DNA of 62,753 nt, taken from NCBI GenBank assembly GCA_016928975.1, contig JAFGJR010000041.1:1-62753 (forward strand). Direction: 5' to 3'. A program made the translations under genes and the position numbers. Below are positions 6,596-15,041 of this stretch, in pieces (the stretch's first letter is position 1; every line of letters starts with the position of its first letter). This DNA comes from Sedimentisphaerales bacterium. Lineage in GTDB: Bacteria; Planctomycetota; Phycisphaerae; Sedimentisphaerales; SG8-4. The notes below the pieces were generated by a model, which searched no databases, was not told the origin of the DNA, and saw only the letters and a program-made list of their open reading frames with translations.

Positions 6596-7534
6596 TCACT
6601 CAAACAGCACGGCCAGACGCTCTTTCTCAGCGGAGGTGATTCGAGCCGGCGAGGTCCAGACGGCCAATTCCAGGCTCTTGCGACAGCTACAGGTCTCGTC
6701 CACCAGCGGCGTGTCGCCGGCCAGCACGCTGCGAATCAGAGCCAGGCAGTTGTCCGTCGCCTTGTGCAGGTTGGACAGGATTTCCTGAAGCAGGGTCTGC
6801 TTGGCTTTGTGTGGCACCCCCGCCCTCGGGGGTGATTCCTGCGGCTTCCCAGCCGAGGGCGGCTGGGCTACATGAGGGTCGTGCTTTCGCCACGCGTCGT
6901 AGTCGCTGGCCAGGGCCACCAGCGCATAGCACATCTGCGCCTCGCGGGCCAGCTTGGCCTCGGGCATCGCGGTCATGCCGATCAAATCGCCACCCCACGT
7001 GCGGTGCATGAGCGACTCGGCGCGGGTGGAGAACTGGGGCCCTTCCATGCAGACGTACGTACCGCCGGGGTGGGTCGTGACATTGAGGGGGATAGCGGCG
7101 TGGACCAGCGTCTCGCGGAGCCGACCACAAGCAGGCTCGGCCATCTCGCAGTGCACCGCCCCGAAGCCGGTGAAGAACGTGTTGGCGCGCTTGAAGGTCT
7201 TGTCGATGAACTGATCGACGACCACCAGATCGCCCGGTGCGACGTTCGCCTGGAGCGAGCCGACCGCCCCGCTGGCAATGACGGCGTGCACGCCGAGCTT
7301 CTTCAGCGCGAAGATATTGGCGGCAAACGGCACCTCGCTCGGGGACAGTTTGTGCCCCTCCCCATGACGATTCAGGAACGCAACGCGCCGGGCGCCCAAC
7401 GTCCCCGCCATGATGGGCCCGCTGGGCCTGCCGAATGGTGTTTCCACCTCCTGTGTCTGAACGTTCTTCAGTTCTTTGGCCAGCGCATCGCCCAGGCCCG
7501 TGCCGCCGATGATGCCGATCAACTCACCTGACAT
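6596..7534 (-). CDS. mtnP: S-methyl-5'-thioadenosine phosphorylase / purine nucleoside phosphorylase family
   Basis: The enzyme family cleaves methylthioadenosine (or inosine/guanosine) with phosphate in the cytoplasm for methionine and purine salvage. The motifs are GIIGGTGLGD at the N-terminus, NRHGEGH, ASGAVGSL, YVCMEGPQFSTRAES and GMTAMPEAKLAREAQMCYA, in MTAP order. Residues about 221-242 (VAQPPSAGKPQESPPRAG) interrupt the stretch after DYDAW where the family runs straight into the last helices; this block is encoded by a dispersed GC-rich repeat. The protein is 312 residues, against about 280-290 usual. AAAGGAG precedes the ATG. The exact substrate (MTA or other 6-oxo or 6-amino purine) is not settled by reading. 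Confidence 0.88.
   Translation of the reverse strand: MSGELIGIIGGTGLGDALAKELKNVQTQEVETPFGRPSGPIMAGTLGARRVAFLNRHGEGHKLSPSEVPFAANIFALKKLGVHAVIASGAVGSLQANVAPGDLVVVDQFIDKTFKRANTFFTGFGAVHCEMAEPACGRLRETLVHAAIPLNVTTHPGGTYVCMEGPQFSTRAESLMHRTWGGDLIGMTAMPEAKLAREAQMCYALVALASDYDAWRKHDPHVAQPPSAGKPQESPPRAGVPHKAKQTLLQEILSNLHKATDNCLALIRSVLAGDTPLVDETCSCRKSLELAVWTSPARITSAEKERLAVLFE
6811..6873. repeat. In-frame repeat inserted in the MTA phosphorylase gene (class B)
   Basis: The unit reads GTGGCACCCCCGCCCTCGGG, then GGTGATTCCTGCGGC, CCGAGGGCGGCTGGGCTACA. CCGCCCTCGG and CCGAGGGCGG are inverted relative to each other, so the insert can fold. It is about 63 bp, a multiple of three, and preserves the reading frame. 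Related words (CGGCCGAGGGCGGGGCC) occur near 30160. Confidence 0.7.
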
Positions 7535-7826
7535 AGTGTTGTTCTCCTTTCCATGGTCCCGTATGATACTTGGCGACAGCGGTGGCGTCGAGGGCGGGAT
7601 CCGCGAAGTCGAGTCAAGGCCGACGACCCCCGGCCACCAGACGAATTCCGGGCGAACGAGAGGGTTCTTCGGCCTTTGGCCTTGACTGCTGAGTCCAGAG
7701 TGGATACCCTATTATAGATAGTGATGCGCAGCTACATGCAGTCACATGAGAACGGCCTACGAGGGGGCCGTTGTCCATGCAGGGGCGTGTTCTCGCCGTC
7801 CCAACTCTTCTACGGAGGTGTGAGTC

Positions 7827-10800
7827 ATGAGAGCCAGCCGGGTATTCTCGTTTGTCCCCAGAGTAACGTTGTTCATGGGCCTTTTGTCCATCTGGGCGAG
7901 TTGTCCGGCCCGTGGGGCTGACGATCCCTATGAGGACAACAACAGCAGAGCAAGTGCGTACAGTCTGTCTCGAAACACTTGGCTGTCGGACATCGCGGGT
8001 GATTCCTATCAGTGCGGCACCGGCGACGAGGACTGGTACAAAATTGTCATCGGATCGGACACGCCCCTTCTGCGCGTCAAGGCGTACTGCTATGACGATC
8101 TTGACTGCGTCTCGCTCCATGATTCCAGCGGGAATCAACTGGCCGTGGATTGCTGGTCACAGCAAATCGGGATAACTGATGCGCGGCAGGGGACGTACTA
8201 CATATGCGTTCGAGACGGCTTCATCGCGGATGAGGATTGTGACCGATACGATCTGATATGGAATGCGGTGGCCCGCGATGACCCATACGAAGCGCAAGCA
8301 GACGGCTACGATCTGACGGCATACGAAGGGGTCTGGCTCTCGCACATTGCGGGACCCGGTGTGGATGCCGGTCCCTACTACTCCAGTTCCGACGACTACT
8401 TCATCATCGCCCCCCAGTCCGGGACGATCAAGGTGGAATGCACCTTCTCCGGCCCGGACAAATGGTTGTACCTGAGAATCGGCGAGCCCGGAGAGCTTGG
8501 CAGATACAAGACCTTCACCGCGCAGTCGAGCACGATCAGCGGAGAGTTCCAGGTGGACGCAGGCATGTGGTGCGGAATCTGGGCTCACGGAGACTGGATC
8601 GGCAGCACGTATGACTTGCGCTGGACATACACGAGCGAAACCTCTCCAACCGCCAAGCTCGTGACGTTCGACACCGTGACCACCGCCGAGACGGAGTGGA
8701 TTCCGGACAAATACGGGGGCTTGAACTGGGACAACTTTATTGTCAGCAAAGCCAGCTCGCACGGGGCCTCCGGCTACCGCAACGGCCTGATTTCGGGCGA
8801 CTACGTGGCCTTCAACGGGACCGGGAATCCCGCCGAGATCAGCGGCGACCCGTTCAACTTCCTCGGCGCGCACTTCACGGCGGCCTGGAGGAATGGCCTG
8901 ACCATCGACATCGAGGGCTTCCGCGGCACAACCGTGGTGCACACCGAAAGTGTAGTGGCCAACGCCAGCGCGCCCATGTACGTGGGCCTCAACTTCACCA
9001 ATGTCACCCGAGTCAGATTCACATCGCACGGCGGAACGCACGACCCCGTCTTCTCCACGGACGGGACCCAGTTCGTAATGGACGACATGGAGTACTCCAT
9101 GTATGGTTCCTCCAACTGGTCGCCCGACAGCGTCGAGATAATGCCTCCCAACCCGACCTCGTGTGACGAACTCACGATCACCGTGTCGGGTACGTCGGGC
9201 AGTCTGCCCGTGCCGTACGCACTGACGGTGACCGTCGCCGGGAACGACATACTCGTCGATGTGTTAAAGATCCACAGCGACGTTGGGTTGCCGGTTGTGA
9301 CACCATGGCAGGTGACGAGCACCACAGGGCCGCTGTCGCCCGGTGAATACTCTGTGTATACACGGCTGTGCGAAACCGGCACGGCATCTTCCTGCACCGG
9401 CTATGAACTCCAGGCAACGCTGACTGTGGCGCCTTGTGATGGCAGCGAGGGCACGTACAATAGCGACATCGAACCCGGCGACCGGGTGGTGCTGCTGGAA
9501 CAATCCGGCGACCTGTTGCCTGGACACGCCGGAACCGTCATGTGCAAGGGACAGCAAGGAATCCTGGTGAGCTGGGACCTGTGGAGGAGGGGCAGTACAG
9601 GGCTCGACTATTGCAGTTGTGGACCCATCGCGGACTTCCCAACCGGTTCGGCCAGTTGGGTGGACGGCACGGTGCCCCAGGAGAAGCTGGGACGTTACTT
9701 TGACACGACGGGCGTCCTGGTCCAAGGCGTGGAATGCGTCCTGTTCCAGACCGACGGCGGGCAGCTATTCGTGTTGAGCGATACGCACGGCCACGCAGTG
9801 GGCGATCGGATCCGAGTGCAGGGGCTGCTCCGAAGCCCATGTATAACCATATGCATGCAGGGCAATGGGTGCATCTCACATACCATCACGTCATCGGCAA
9901 GTGCCGGTGCATATCCCTGCTGTGATTCCTCCTGCACGTTGCGGCCCGGGGATCGCGTGGTCTCGTTGTACGACAGGGCGGCCGACTCGAGCTGTCCGGA
10001 GCTCAAGGCCGGCGCCTCCGGGACCGTCCTGGTTTGTGATGCGGACAATGCTCTTGTGTCCTGGGATTTGGTCACGGATAGCCGACTGGTGCTTCTGGAC
10101 GAAGGTGCAACCTGGCGGCAGTTCCAGTACCCCAGAGGTTCGTTGGGACAGGTCCGCCTGGCGGCTCTCGGCAGGTACGTGGACCTGGGCTGCGTCACAC
10201 TCCAGGGGATCGACACGGGCATGGTGGGCGCGGCCAAGTACGGGGTCCTCGCTGGGGGACGTACGTATACATTCTACGTTCCCGTCGTCGTCCCTCCGGA
10301 TATTACCCAGTGTCTCGCAGACTACTATACCGACGGAGCCAACGTTCACCTTCGCGGCATTGCCACGGGAGAAATGCGTATTGAGCACCGCCTCATCTCT
10401 CCTTGTGACACGTGTCGTGTGGATTTCTGCCAGTATGCGCCATCGGGCGAGGCTCTCTCGCCTTCCACCATCCAGGCGGGGCAGACTCTCAGTCTGACGT
10501 TTGGCGGGGCGAACTGTGGGACGGCGGACATCGCTGCGGGCTGGAAGATACGATACTATGCGTCGCTGGACACGACGATCACGCCCGGGGACTACTTGCT
10601 CTACGAATGCGAGGCGGACTTCGGGATCGCGTCCGGCCAACAATTGACTCTGAGCGAGGCCTTCACATTCCCCAGCAATGTGCCTGCGGGACAGTACTAT
10701 ATTGGGTGGATCTTCGATCCGGACGACCAGATCTGCGAGTCCAACGAGAACAACAATGCGGGGTACGTCAAGAACTCCAGGTTGAGGGTCATTGCCAATA

Positions 10801-11897
10801 ACTTCGAGGGCTGCGGTGTGTTGGTGGCCTTTGGCGGCGTGACGCCGATGGGGGAAGTCGCCACCGCCGCGTCATGCCTCCTGTTCAAGGCGGATGATAC
10901 CGGTGATTACTACTACGTGGATAACACCGGCGGCTTCCAGGCGGGCGACCATGTCTATATAGAGGGCAGTCTCAATCTGAGCTGTCAGTCCAGTTACTGT
11001 GGTCAGCCGGTGCGCGGGTGTATCATCGTGACCATCATCATCGTCTGCCCGGGTGAGCCGGGCGGCTCCTTTGCAGGTTGCGGTGTGCTCGTGGATACCG
11101 GGTATTGCCTCCTCTTCAAAGCGGATGATACCGGCGATTACTACTTCTTGGACAACCTGGGTGGCTTCGGGGCGGGCGACCGTGTCTATGTAGAGGGCGA
11201 TCTCGACCAGTACTGTCACTTCACCTATTGTGGTCCAGCGGTGGTGGTGCGCGGGTGTATCATCGTGACCATCATCATCGTCTGCCCGGGGGAGAGCATG
11301 TGCTGCGACTTCAACCCGGGGGACCGGGTGGTCCTGCTGGTCAGGCCGCTAAACAACGATGGGACTTTGGCAGTAGGATTGTACCCTGGAGCCATGGGGA
11401 CCGTGGTCTGCTGCGATCACGGCGATCCCGGATTGCCGTTGTTCGTCAGCTGGGATAACTGGACCAACGGCAAGAGCAACTCTTCCTTCTGCGATCCGCC
11501 GGTGATTTCCTACGTGCCTAATTCGGGCTGGTGGATGGCCTGTACCCAGATCGGCCGGCCCGGCCAGCCGGTAGACCCCTGCCCGCGTGCACTGATGGCC
11601 AAGTGCAGCGGAAAGGTGGTCTCACTCGAGCCGTATCCGATGACCCCGACCACCTACGTCGGCAAGACGATTCTGACATTGGAACTCAACTTTAGGGCTA
11701 CCGTGAGTGCGACCGTGACCACGACCTCTGCCGCCGGGGGGATCTGGACCGCCTCGCTGACGCCATCGACCGTCGGGCCGGGCGAGGTGCCTGTCGAACT
11801 CTACGTCAGGGGAACCAGCGTAGACGCCTCTGCATTGCCATGTGCGCAGACGGCGAACGTGGCGACCGTCAACCTGTCGTTCGTACCGGCCCAATAG
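7827..11897 (+). CDS. Very large secreted multidomain protein (PPC, PEP-type, CARDB and duplicated modules)
   Basis: The 1356-residue protein begins with a signal peptide (cleavage near ARGA, residue 31) and has an excellent GGAGGTGTG ribosome-binding site. Two PPC-like beta modules follow (DDPYEDNN at about 32 and DDPYEAQ at about 151). Next comes a domain like those in PEP-type secreted proteins (FDT...KYGGLNWDNF, about 280-430). After it, a PGDRVV...G.AGTV...VSWD module occurs three times (about 549, 706, 1162). A CARDB-type adhesion domain lies at about 876-988 (ending in CESNENNNAGY). Two nearly identical modules with CLLFKADDTGDYY lie at about 994-1077 and 1083-1156. The protein is rich in Cys and Asp and has no visible catalytic motif. 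It may be a cell-surface or matrix protein (inference). Confidence 0.75.
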   Translation: MRASRVFSFVPRVTLFMGLLSIWASCPARGADDPYEDNNSRASAYSLSRNTWLSDIAGDSYQCGTGDEDWYKIVIGSDTPLLRVKAYCYDDLDCVSLHDSSGNQLAVDCWSQQIGITDARQGTYYICVRDGFIADEDCDRYDLIWNAVARDDPYEAQADGYDLTAYEGVWLSHIAGPGVDAGPYYSSSDDYFIIAPQSGTIKVECTFSGPDKWLYLRIGEPGELGRYKTFTAQSSTISGEFQVDAGMWCGIWAHGDWIGSTYDLRWTYTSETSPTAKLVTFDTVTTAETEWIPDKYGGLNWDNFIVSKASSHGASGYRNGLISGDYVAFNGTGNPAEISGDPFNFLGAHFTAAWRNGLTIDIEGFRGTTVVHTESVVANASAPMYVGLNFTNVTRVRFTSHGGTHDPVFSTDGTQFVMDDMEYSMYGSSNWSPDSVEIMPPNPTSCDELTITVSGTSGSLPVPYALTVTVAGNDILVDVLKIHSDVGLPVVTPWQVTSTTGPLSPGEYSVYTRLCETGTASSCTGYELQATLTVAPCDGSEGTYNSDIEPGDRVVLLEQSGDLLPGHAGTVMCKGQQGILVSWDLWRRGSTGLDYCSCGPIADFPTGSASWVDGTVPQEKLGRYFDTTGVLVQGVECVLFQTDGGQLFVLSDTHGHAVGDRIRVQGLLRSPCITICMQGNGCISHTITSSASAGAYPCCDSSCTLRPGDRVVSLYDRAADSSCPELKAGASGTVLVCDADNALVSWDLVTDSRLVLLDEGATWRQFQYPRGSLGQVRLAALGRYVDLGCVTLQGIDTGMVGAAKYGVLAGGRTYTFYVPVVVPPDITQCLADYYTDGANVHLRGIATGEMRIEHRLISPCDTCRVDFCQYAPSGEALSPSTIQAGQTLSLTFGGANCGTADIAAGWKIRYYASLDTTITPGDYLLYECEADFGIASGQQLTLSEAFTFPSNVPAGQYYIGWIFDPDDQICESNENNNAGYVKNSRLRVIANNFEGCGVLVAFGGVTPMGEVATAASCLLFKADDTGDYYYVDNTGGFQAGDHVYIEGSLNLSCQSSYCGQPVRGCIIVTIIIVCPGEPGGSFAGCGVLVDTGYCLLFKADDTGDYYFLDNLGGFGAGDRVYVEGDLDQYCHFTYCGPAVVVRGCIIVTIIIVCPGESMCCDFNPGDRVVLLVRPLNNDGTLAVGLYPGAMGTVVCCDHGDPGLPLFVSWDNWTNGKSNSSFCDPPVISYVPNSGWWMACTQIGRPGQPVDPCPRALMAKCSGKVVSLEPYPMTPTTYVGKTILTLELNFRATVSATVTTTSAAGGIWTASLTPSTVGPGEVPVELYVRGTSVDASALPCAQTANVATVNLSFVPAQ

Positions 11898-12138
11898 GTA
11901 GGAGGACCCGGCGGATTATCACTGTTGCTGGCCCCGCCGCGGAGCAGCTTTCCCGATCTGGGATGCTTCGTCGGGGGCGAGTGTAGTGGGCGCAGTGGAC
12001 TTGCGGGCGGCGAGGACCGCACATGCCATTCATCCACGACGTCCATCGCGTTCACAGTATCCACGCCACCCACTGAACCGTCCCGCCTTGCACCCGTAGT
12101 AGCAGGAGGTTCAAGCCTTTCGAAAGGAGCCGGCAACT

Positions 12139-12444
12139 ATGGATTTGGTCATTGCAGTCAAGGAGATCAAAGGGCGCTGCCCGACGTTCCGAGCGGGTGA
12201 CTCATTCACGCTCAAAGCCTGCTACCAGCTTGTCAGCGATGTCCCGGTGTGCATGCACGCCCTGGCCGCGCTGATGCCCTGGTACAACGCCCTGGCGGTC
12301 TCCGAGCCGGCCGCCTGGGGTCTCGACGGCAAGCACGACAAGACCAAAGCCTACATCCAATGTCCCGACCCCTGCCAGTACACCGACGGCGGCACCGTCA
12401 TCTTCGAGATCAGCAAGGTGAACGCTCAAGATATGGGCGCGTGA
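12139..12444 (+). CDS. TIGR04076 family protein
   Basis: This 101-residue cytosolic protein shows the pattern of the TIGR04076 family: an initial VKEIKGRCPTFRAGDSF, a central CMHALAALMPWYNAL and a late YIQCPDPCQYTDGGTVIFEI. Conserved Cys residues (CP and CPDP) suggest metal or redox binding, but the function is unknown. AAAGGAG sits 10 nt before the ATG. It is separated from its neighbours on both sides and a hairpin follows its stop. Confidence 0.75.
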   Translation: MDLVIAVKEIKGRCPTFRAGDSFTLKACYQLVSDVPVCMHALAALMPWYNALAVSEPAAWGLDGKHDKTKAYIQCPDPCQYTDGGTVIFEISKVNAQDMGA

Positions 12445-12504
12445 CCTGCGAACCTGCCGGGCACTTTGCCGGCTGCACGCAGCAGCCGGACCAGCGCATA
12501 CAAC

Positions 12505-12529
12505 GGGGCGGCCCATCAAGGGTCGCCCC
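12505..12529. terminator. Bidirectional hairpin between convergent genes
   Basis: GGGGCGGCCC and GGGTCGCCCC form a 10-bp stem (one G-U pair) with a 5-nt loop between the stops of two convergent genes. There is no clear T-run, so it may act weakly or only protect the 3' ends. Confidence 0.45.
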
Positions 12530-12582
12530 AACTTACCTGTCATTCCTTCTGGCGGTCCCGGCCTACACCGCCCTCACATGAT

Positions 12583-14823
12583 CTACGGAGTGGCTGGGAG
12601 CACAGGCACGAGCTTGAGCATCACGCCGGTGTCGCCCCGGGGGCCCAGCATGGTCGATCCAAAGACATACAACTCGCCATCGGCGTCCTGGCCGAATCCT
12701 CGCAGCCAGAAGCCCGCCGGCCGGTCGTCCAGACCGATGCGCAGCTCCTGGATGCCGAGATTCGGGTCGAGGTAGAAAAGCCTGGCGCTCGGCGCCGCGA
12801 AGGAGCCCCAGTCGCCAAAGACGTACAGACCTTGCAGAGCAGGGATCAGGCTGCCTCGATAGACGAAACCACCGATCACGACACTTCCCTCGCTGTGGTC
12901 ATACTCGGCGATAGGATCGATCAAGTCCGGCGGCACCAGACGCACCGGGCCGGTCACGACCCTGCCGAGGTTTGCGGTAGTAGAGTCGAACCAGAAGGAG
13001 CCTTCCTTGACGTTCCAGCCGTAATTGCCGCCTTTGACGACCAGATCGACTTCCTCGATGTTGTTCTGTCCCGCGTCGCCGACGTACAGATCGCCGGTGT
13101 TGCAGTCGAAGCCGAAGGTGAACGGGTTGCGCAGGCCGTAGGCGTAGATTTCCTCCACCGCTTCCTGGCCCACGAACGGATTTTCCGGCGGGATGCCGTA
13201 CTGGCCGTTGATCGAGTCATTGCCATCCACATCGATGCGGAGGAGCTTGCCATAGACTCTTTGGAGACTCTGGGCGTTGCCGCCGGGGACGTGACCATCC
13301 GCGATGTCATTGGCACGGCCGCCGTCACCGAGCGCGATGTAGAGCAGTCCATCCGGCCCGAACCGTAGCGTGCCGCCATTGTGGTTAGATTGCGGCTTGT
13401 CGATCCGCAGGAGCTCGCGCCGGCTGTTGGGATCGATTCGGTTGGGATCGTTCGGATCGATCCGCCATTCCGCGACGACTGACTGATGGTTGTTCGATAC
13501 GCCTTCCGGCATCACGTTGACGAAATCTGCCACGCCATCGATCGGTTCGGACGTGTAGGTGTAGATCAGCGGATGATTCGCGAAGTCGGGGTGGGTTGCC
13601 AGGCCGAGCAGGCCCCGCTCGTCGTAGTTGCCGAAGGTCACGAGACGATCGCGCACGTCCAGCAGAGGCGCAGGCAACCTGCCGGCCGCACTGGTCACGA
13701 CCCACGCCAAACCCGCCTGGTCATAGACGAACATGCGCTTGCTGCCGTCATCCGGCGCCGCCAGGCCCAGCGGCGCACTCAGGCCGTCAACAACCGTGTG
13801 TAGTTCGATCGTGATGCCGCCTTTGATAATCAGCTCAGGAATTGGATCGGCGATGGGCATCGTGCCGACGGTCACCGTCACGGCCGTCGAGGCCGTAGTT
13901 TCGCCGGCATTGTCCGTGGCGACCACCGTCAGAACGTAGGTCCCAGGATACAGGGTGGTCGCCACGCTGTAAGGGGCTTCCAGGACAGACCCCAGCGAGC
14001 TTGTCCCGTGGAAGAACTCCACCTTCGTCACCGTCCCGTCCCTGTCGCTCGCGGCGGCTTCGATCGTCAGGTCGGCGGGCGAAATGAGCGCTGTGCCGTC
14101 GGCGGGGCTGGTAATGGACACGGAAGGGGGCGAATTGGGTGCCGGCGTGTAGACCACCGTGAGTGTGCCTGCGCCGGCGCCGCCTTGACGGGACGTGAAG
14201 CCGCGCACGGAGCGGGACGATCCTTCCGCCCGGCTGGTCAGGAGCCATCCGAAATTCTGCGCCGGGTCATTCACCCAGAGTTGCACGTCAGCCACCAGGC
14301 CGGGACCGGTCCAGGAGTACTTGGCGTTATCGACGGCCCCCACGGCCGTCGAGGCGCTGGCGGTTGCCGCGGCATCGCTCCTGGCCCCCGGCGCGGTCCA
14401 GTTGGCCGTACCCAGCAGCCGGGCGTTCCACGTCGTCTCCCCAGCGGTTGCCGCCGATCCATTGCTGCCGCCTTTGGCGCCTTCCTTCCAGCTTGCCAGC
14501 ATGCGGAACAAGTCAAACGTGGAGTTGACCGGGTTATTGTTCGGGATCTTGACGGCGGTCAGTTGCAGTGTCGCCGAAGTGACGGTCGAGCCGGCTGGAA
14601 TGCCGCTCAGGTCAAACCGCAGCAGTCCGCGGCGGACGCCCCCGACGCCGTCGCGTCCTGCATCGAACCAGCCGGTGGCCCCGGCGTTGTTGCCGGGGGA
14701 GCCCGAATTGATGAACGTGTCCTCGACAACGGTCAGGTTGGCCGCCGCCGCCAGACTGCACCGCGGCCAGGACAATATGACAACACAAAGGATTCCCAAC
14801 AGGATATGCGTGGGCGACTTCAT
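12583..14823 (-). CDS. Secreted DNRLRE / Ig-like / sugar (sorbosone) dehydrogenase-fold protein
   Basis: The 746-residue protein starts with a signal peptide (cleavage near SLAAAANL) after AGGAGGCACGAGA. Residues about 27-212 form a DNRLRE-type module (EDTFINSG, RRGLLRFDLSGIPAGSTV). A bacterial Ig-like domain follows (about 228-318; PPSVSITSPADGT, TKVEFFHG). Residues about 335-740 form the six-bladed glucose/sorbosone dehydrogenase propeller with NHNGGTLRFGPDGLLYIALG, YGLRNPFTFGFD and GDAGQNNIEEVD. Related enzymes use PQQ to oxidise aldoses in the periplasm, but cofactor use cannot be confirmed here. It would act on carbohydrate outside the cytoplasm, in keeping with the nearby hydrolases. 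Confidence 0.85.
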   Translation of the reverse strand: MKSPTHILLGILCVVILSWPRCSLAAAANLTVVEDTFINSGSPGNNAGATGWFDAGRDGVGGVRRGLLRFDLSGIPAGSTVTSATLQLTAVKIPNNNPVNSTFDLFRMLASWKEGAKGGSNGSAATAGETTWNARLLGTANWTAPGARSDAAATASASTAVGAVDNAKYSWTGPGLVADVQLWVNDPAQNFGWLLTSRAEGSSRSVRGFTSRQGGAGAGTLTVVYTPAPNSPPSVSITSPADGTALISPADLTIEAAASDRDGTVTKVEFFHGTSSLGSVLEAPYSVATTLYPGTYVLTVVATDNAGETTASTAVTVTVGTMPIADPIPELIIKGGITIELHTVVDGLSAPLGLAAPDDGSKRMFVYDQAGLAWVVTSAAGRLPAPLLDVRDRLVTFGNYDERGLLGLATHPDFANHPLIYTYTSEPIDGVADFVNVMPEGVSNNHQSVVAEWRIDPNDPNRIDPNSRRELLRIDKPQSNHNGGTLRFGPDGLLYIALGDGGRANDIADGHVPGGNAQSLQRVYGKLLRIDVDGNDSINGQYGIPPENPFVGQEAVEEIYAYGLRNPFTFGFDCNTGDLYVGDAGQNNIEEVDLVVKGGNYGWNVKEGSFWFDSTTANLGRVVTGPVRLVPPDLIDPIAEYDHSEGSVVIGGFVYRGSLIPALQGLYVFGDWGSFAAPSARLFYLDPNLGIQELRIGLDDRPAGFWLRGFGQDADGELYVFGSTMLGPRGDTGVMLKLVPVLPATP

Positions 14824-15041
14824 TCTCGTGCCTCCTATTCAGTTGCGTCGATCCCGTGACAGGGGTCTGTCTGTCTTCGTCCAGGCCCGGACCGGAGCCG
14901 GCCGGCAACGCCAGACCTTCCGTCCAGCCTCGTGACAGAGTACGTCCCGGGCGCACTTTCCTCCATGCGGCGAAAACTTATTTCGGGATCAGGCACTGTC
15001 CCCTTTGTCGCATCAGGCGAAGTACCCATGCGCGGTCGGCA
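14824..15041. other. Intergenic gap with a repeat fragment
   Basis: No gene is seen. On the minus strand the gap carries GGGGACAGTGCCTGATCC followed by CGAAATAAG (about 14977-15003), a phrase that resembles the GGGGACAG-type dispersed repeats often linked to REP-associated transposases. No transposase is present here. Confidence 0.4.

Noticed and set aside
10799..11292. CRISPR-like direct repeats
   Set aside because: The two long repeats are inside a continuous coding frame and encode duplicate protein modules; they have no series of equal-length repeats and spacers.
12583..14823. Naming the sugar-dehydrogenase-fold protein as a specific PQQ glucose dehydrogenase
   Set aside because: The propeller motifs fit the family, but I could not verify the PQQ- and Ca-binding residues by reading, so only the fold-level name is given.
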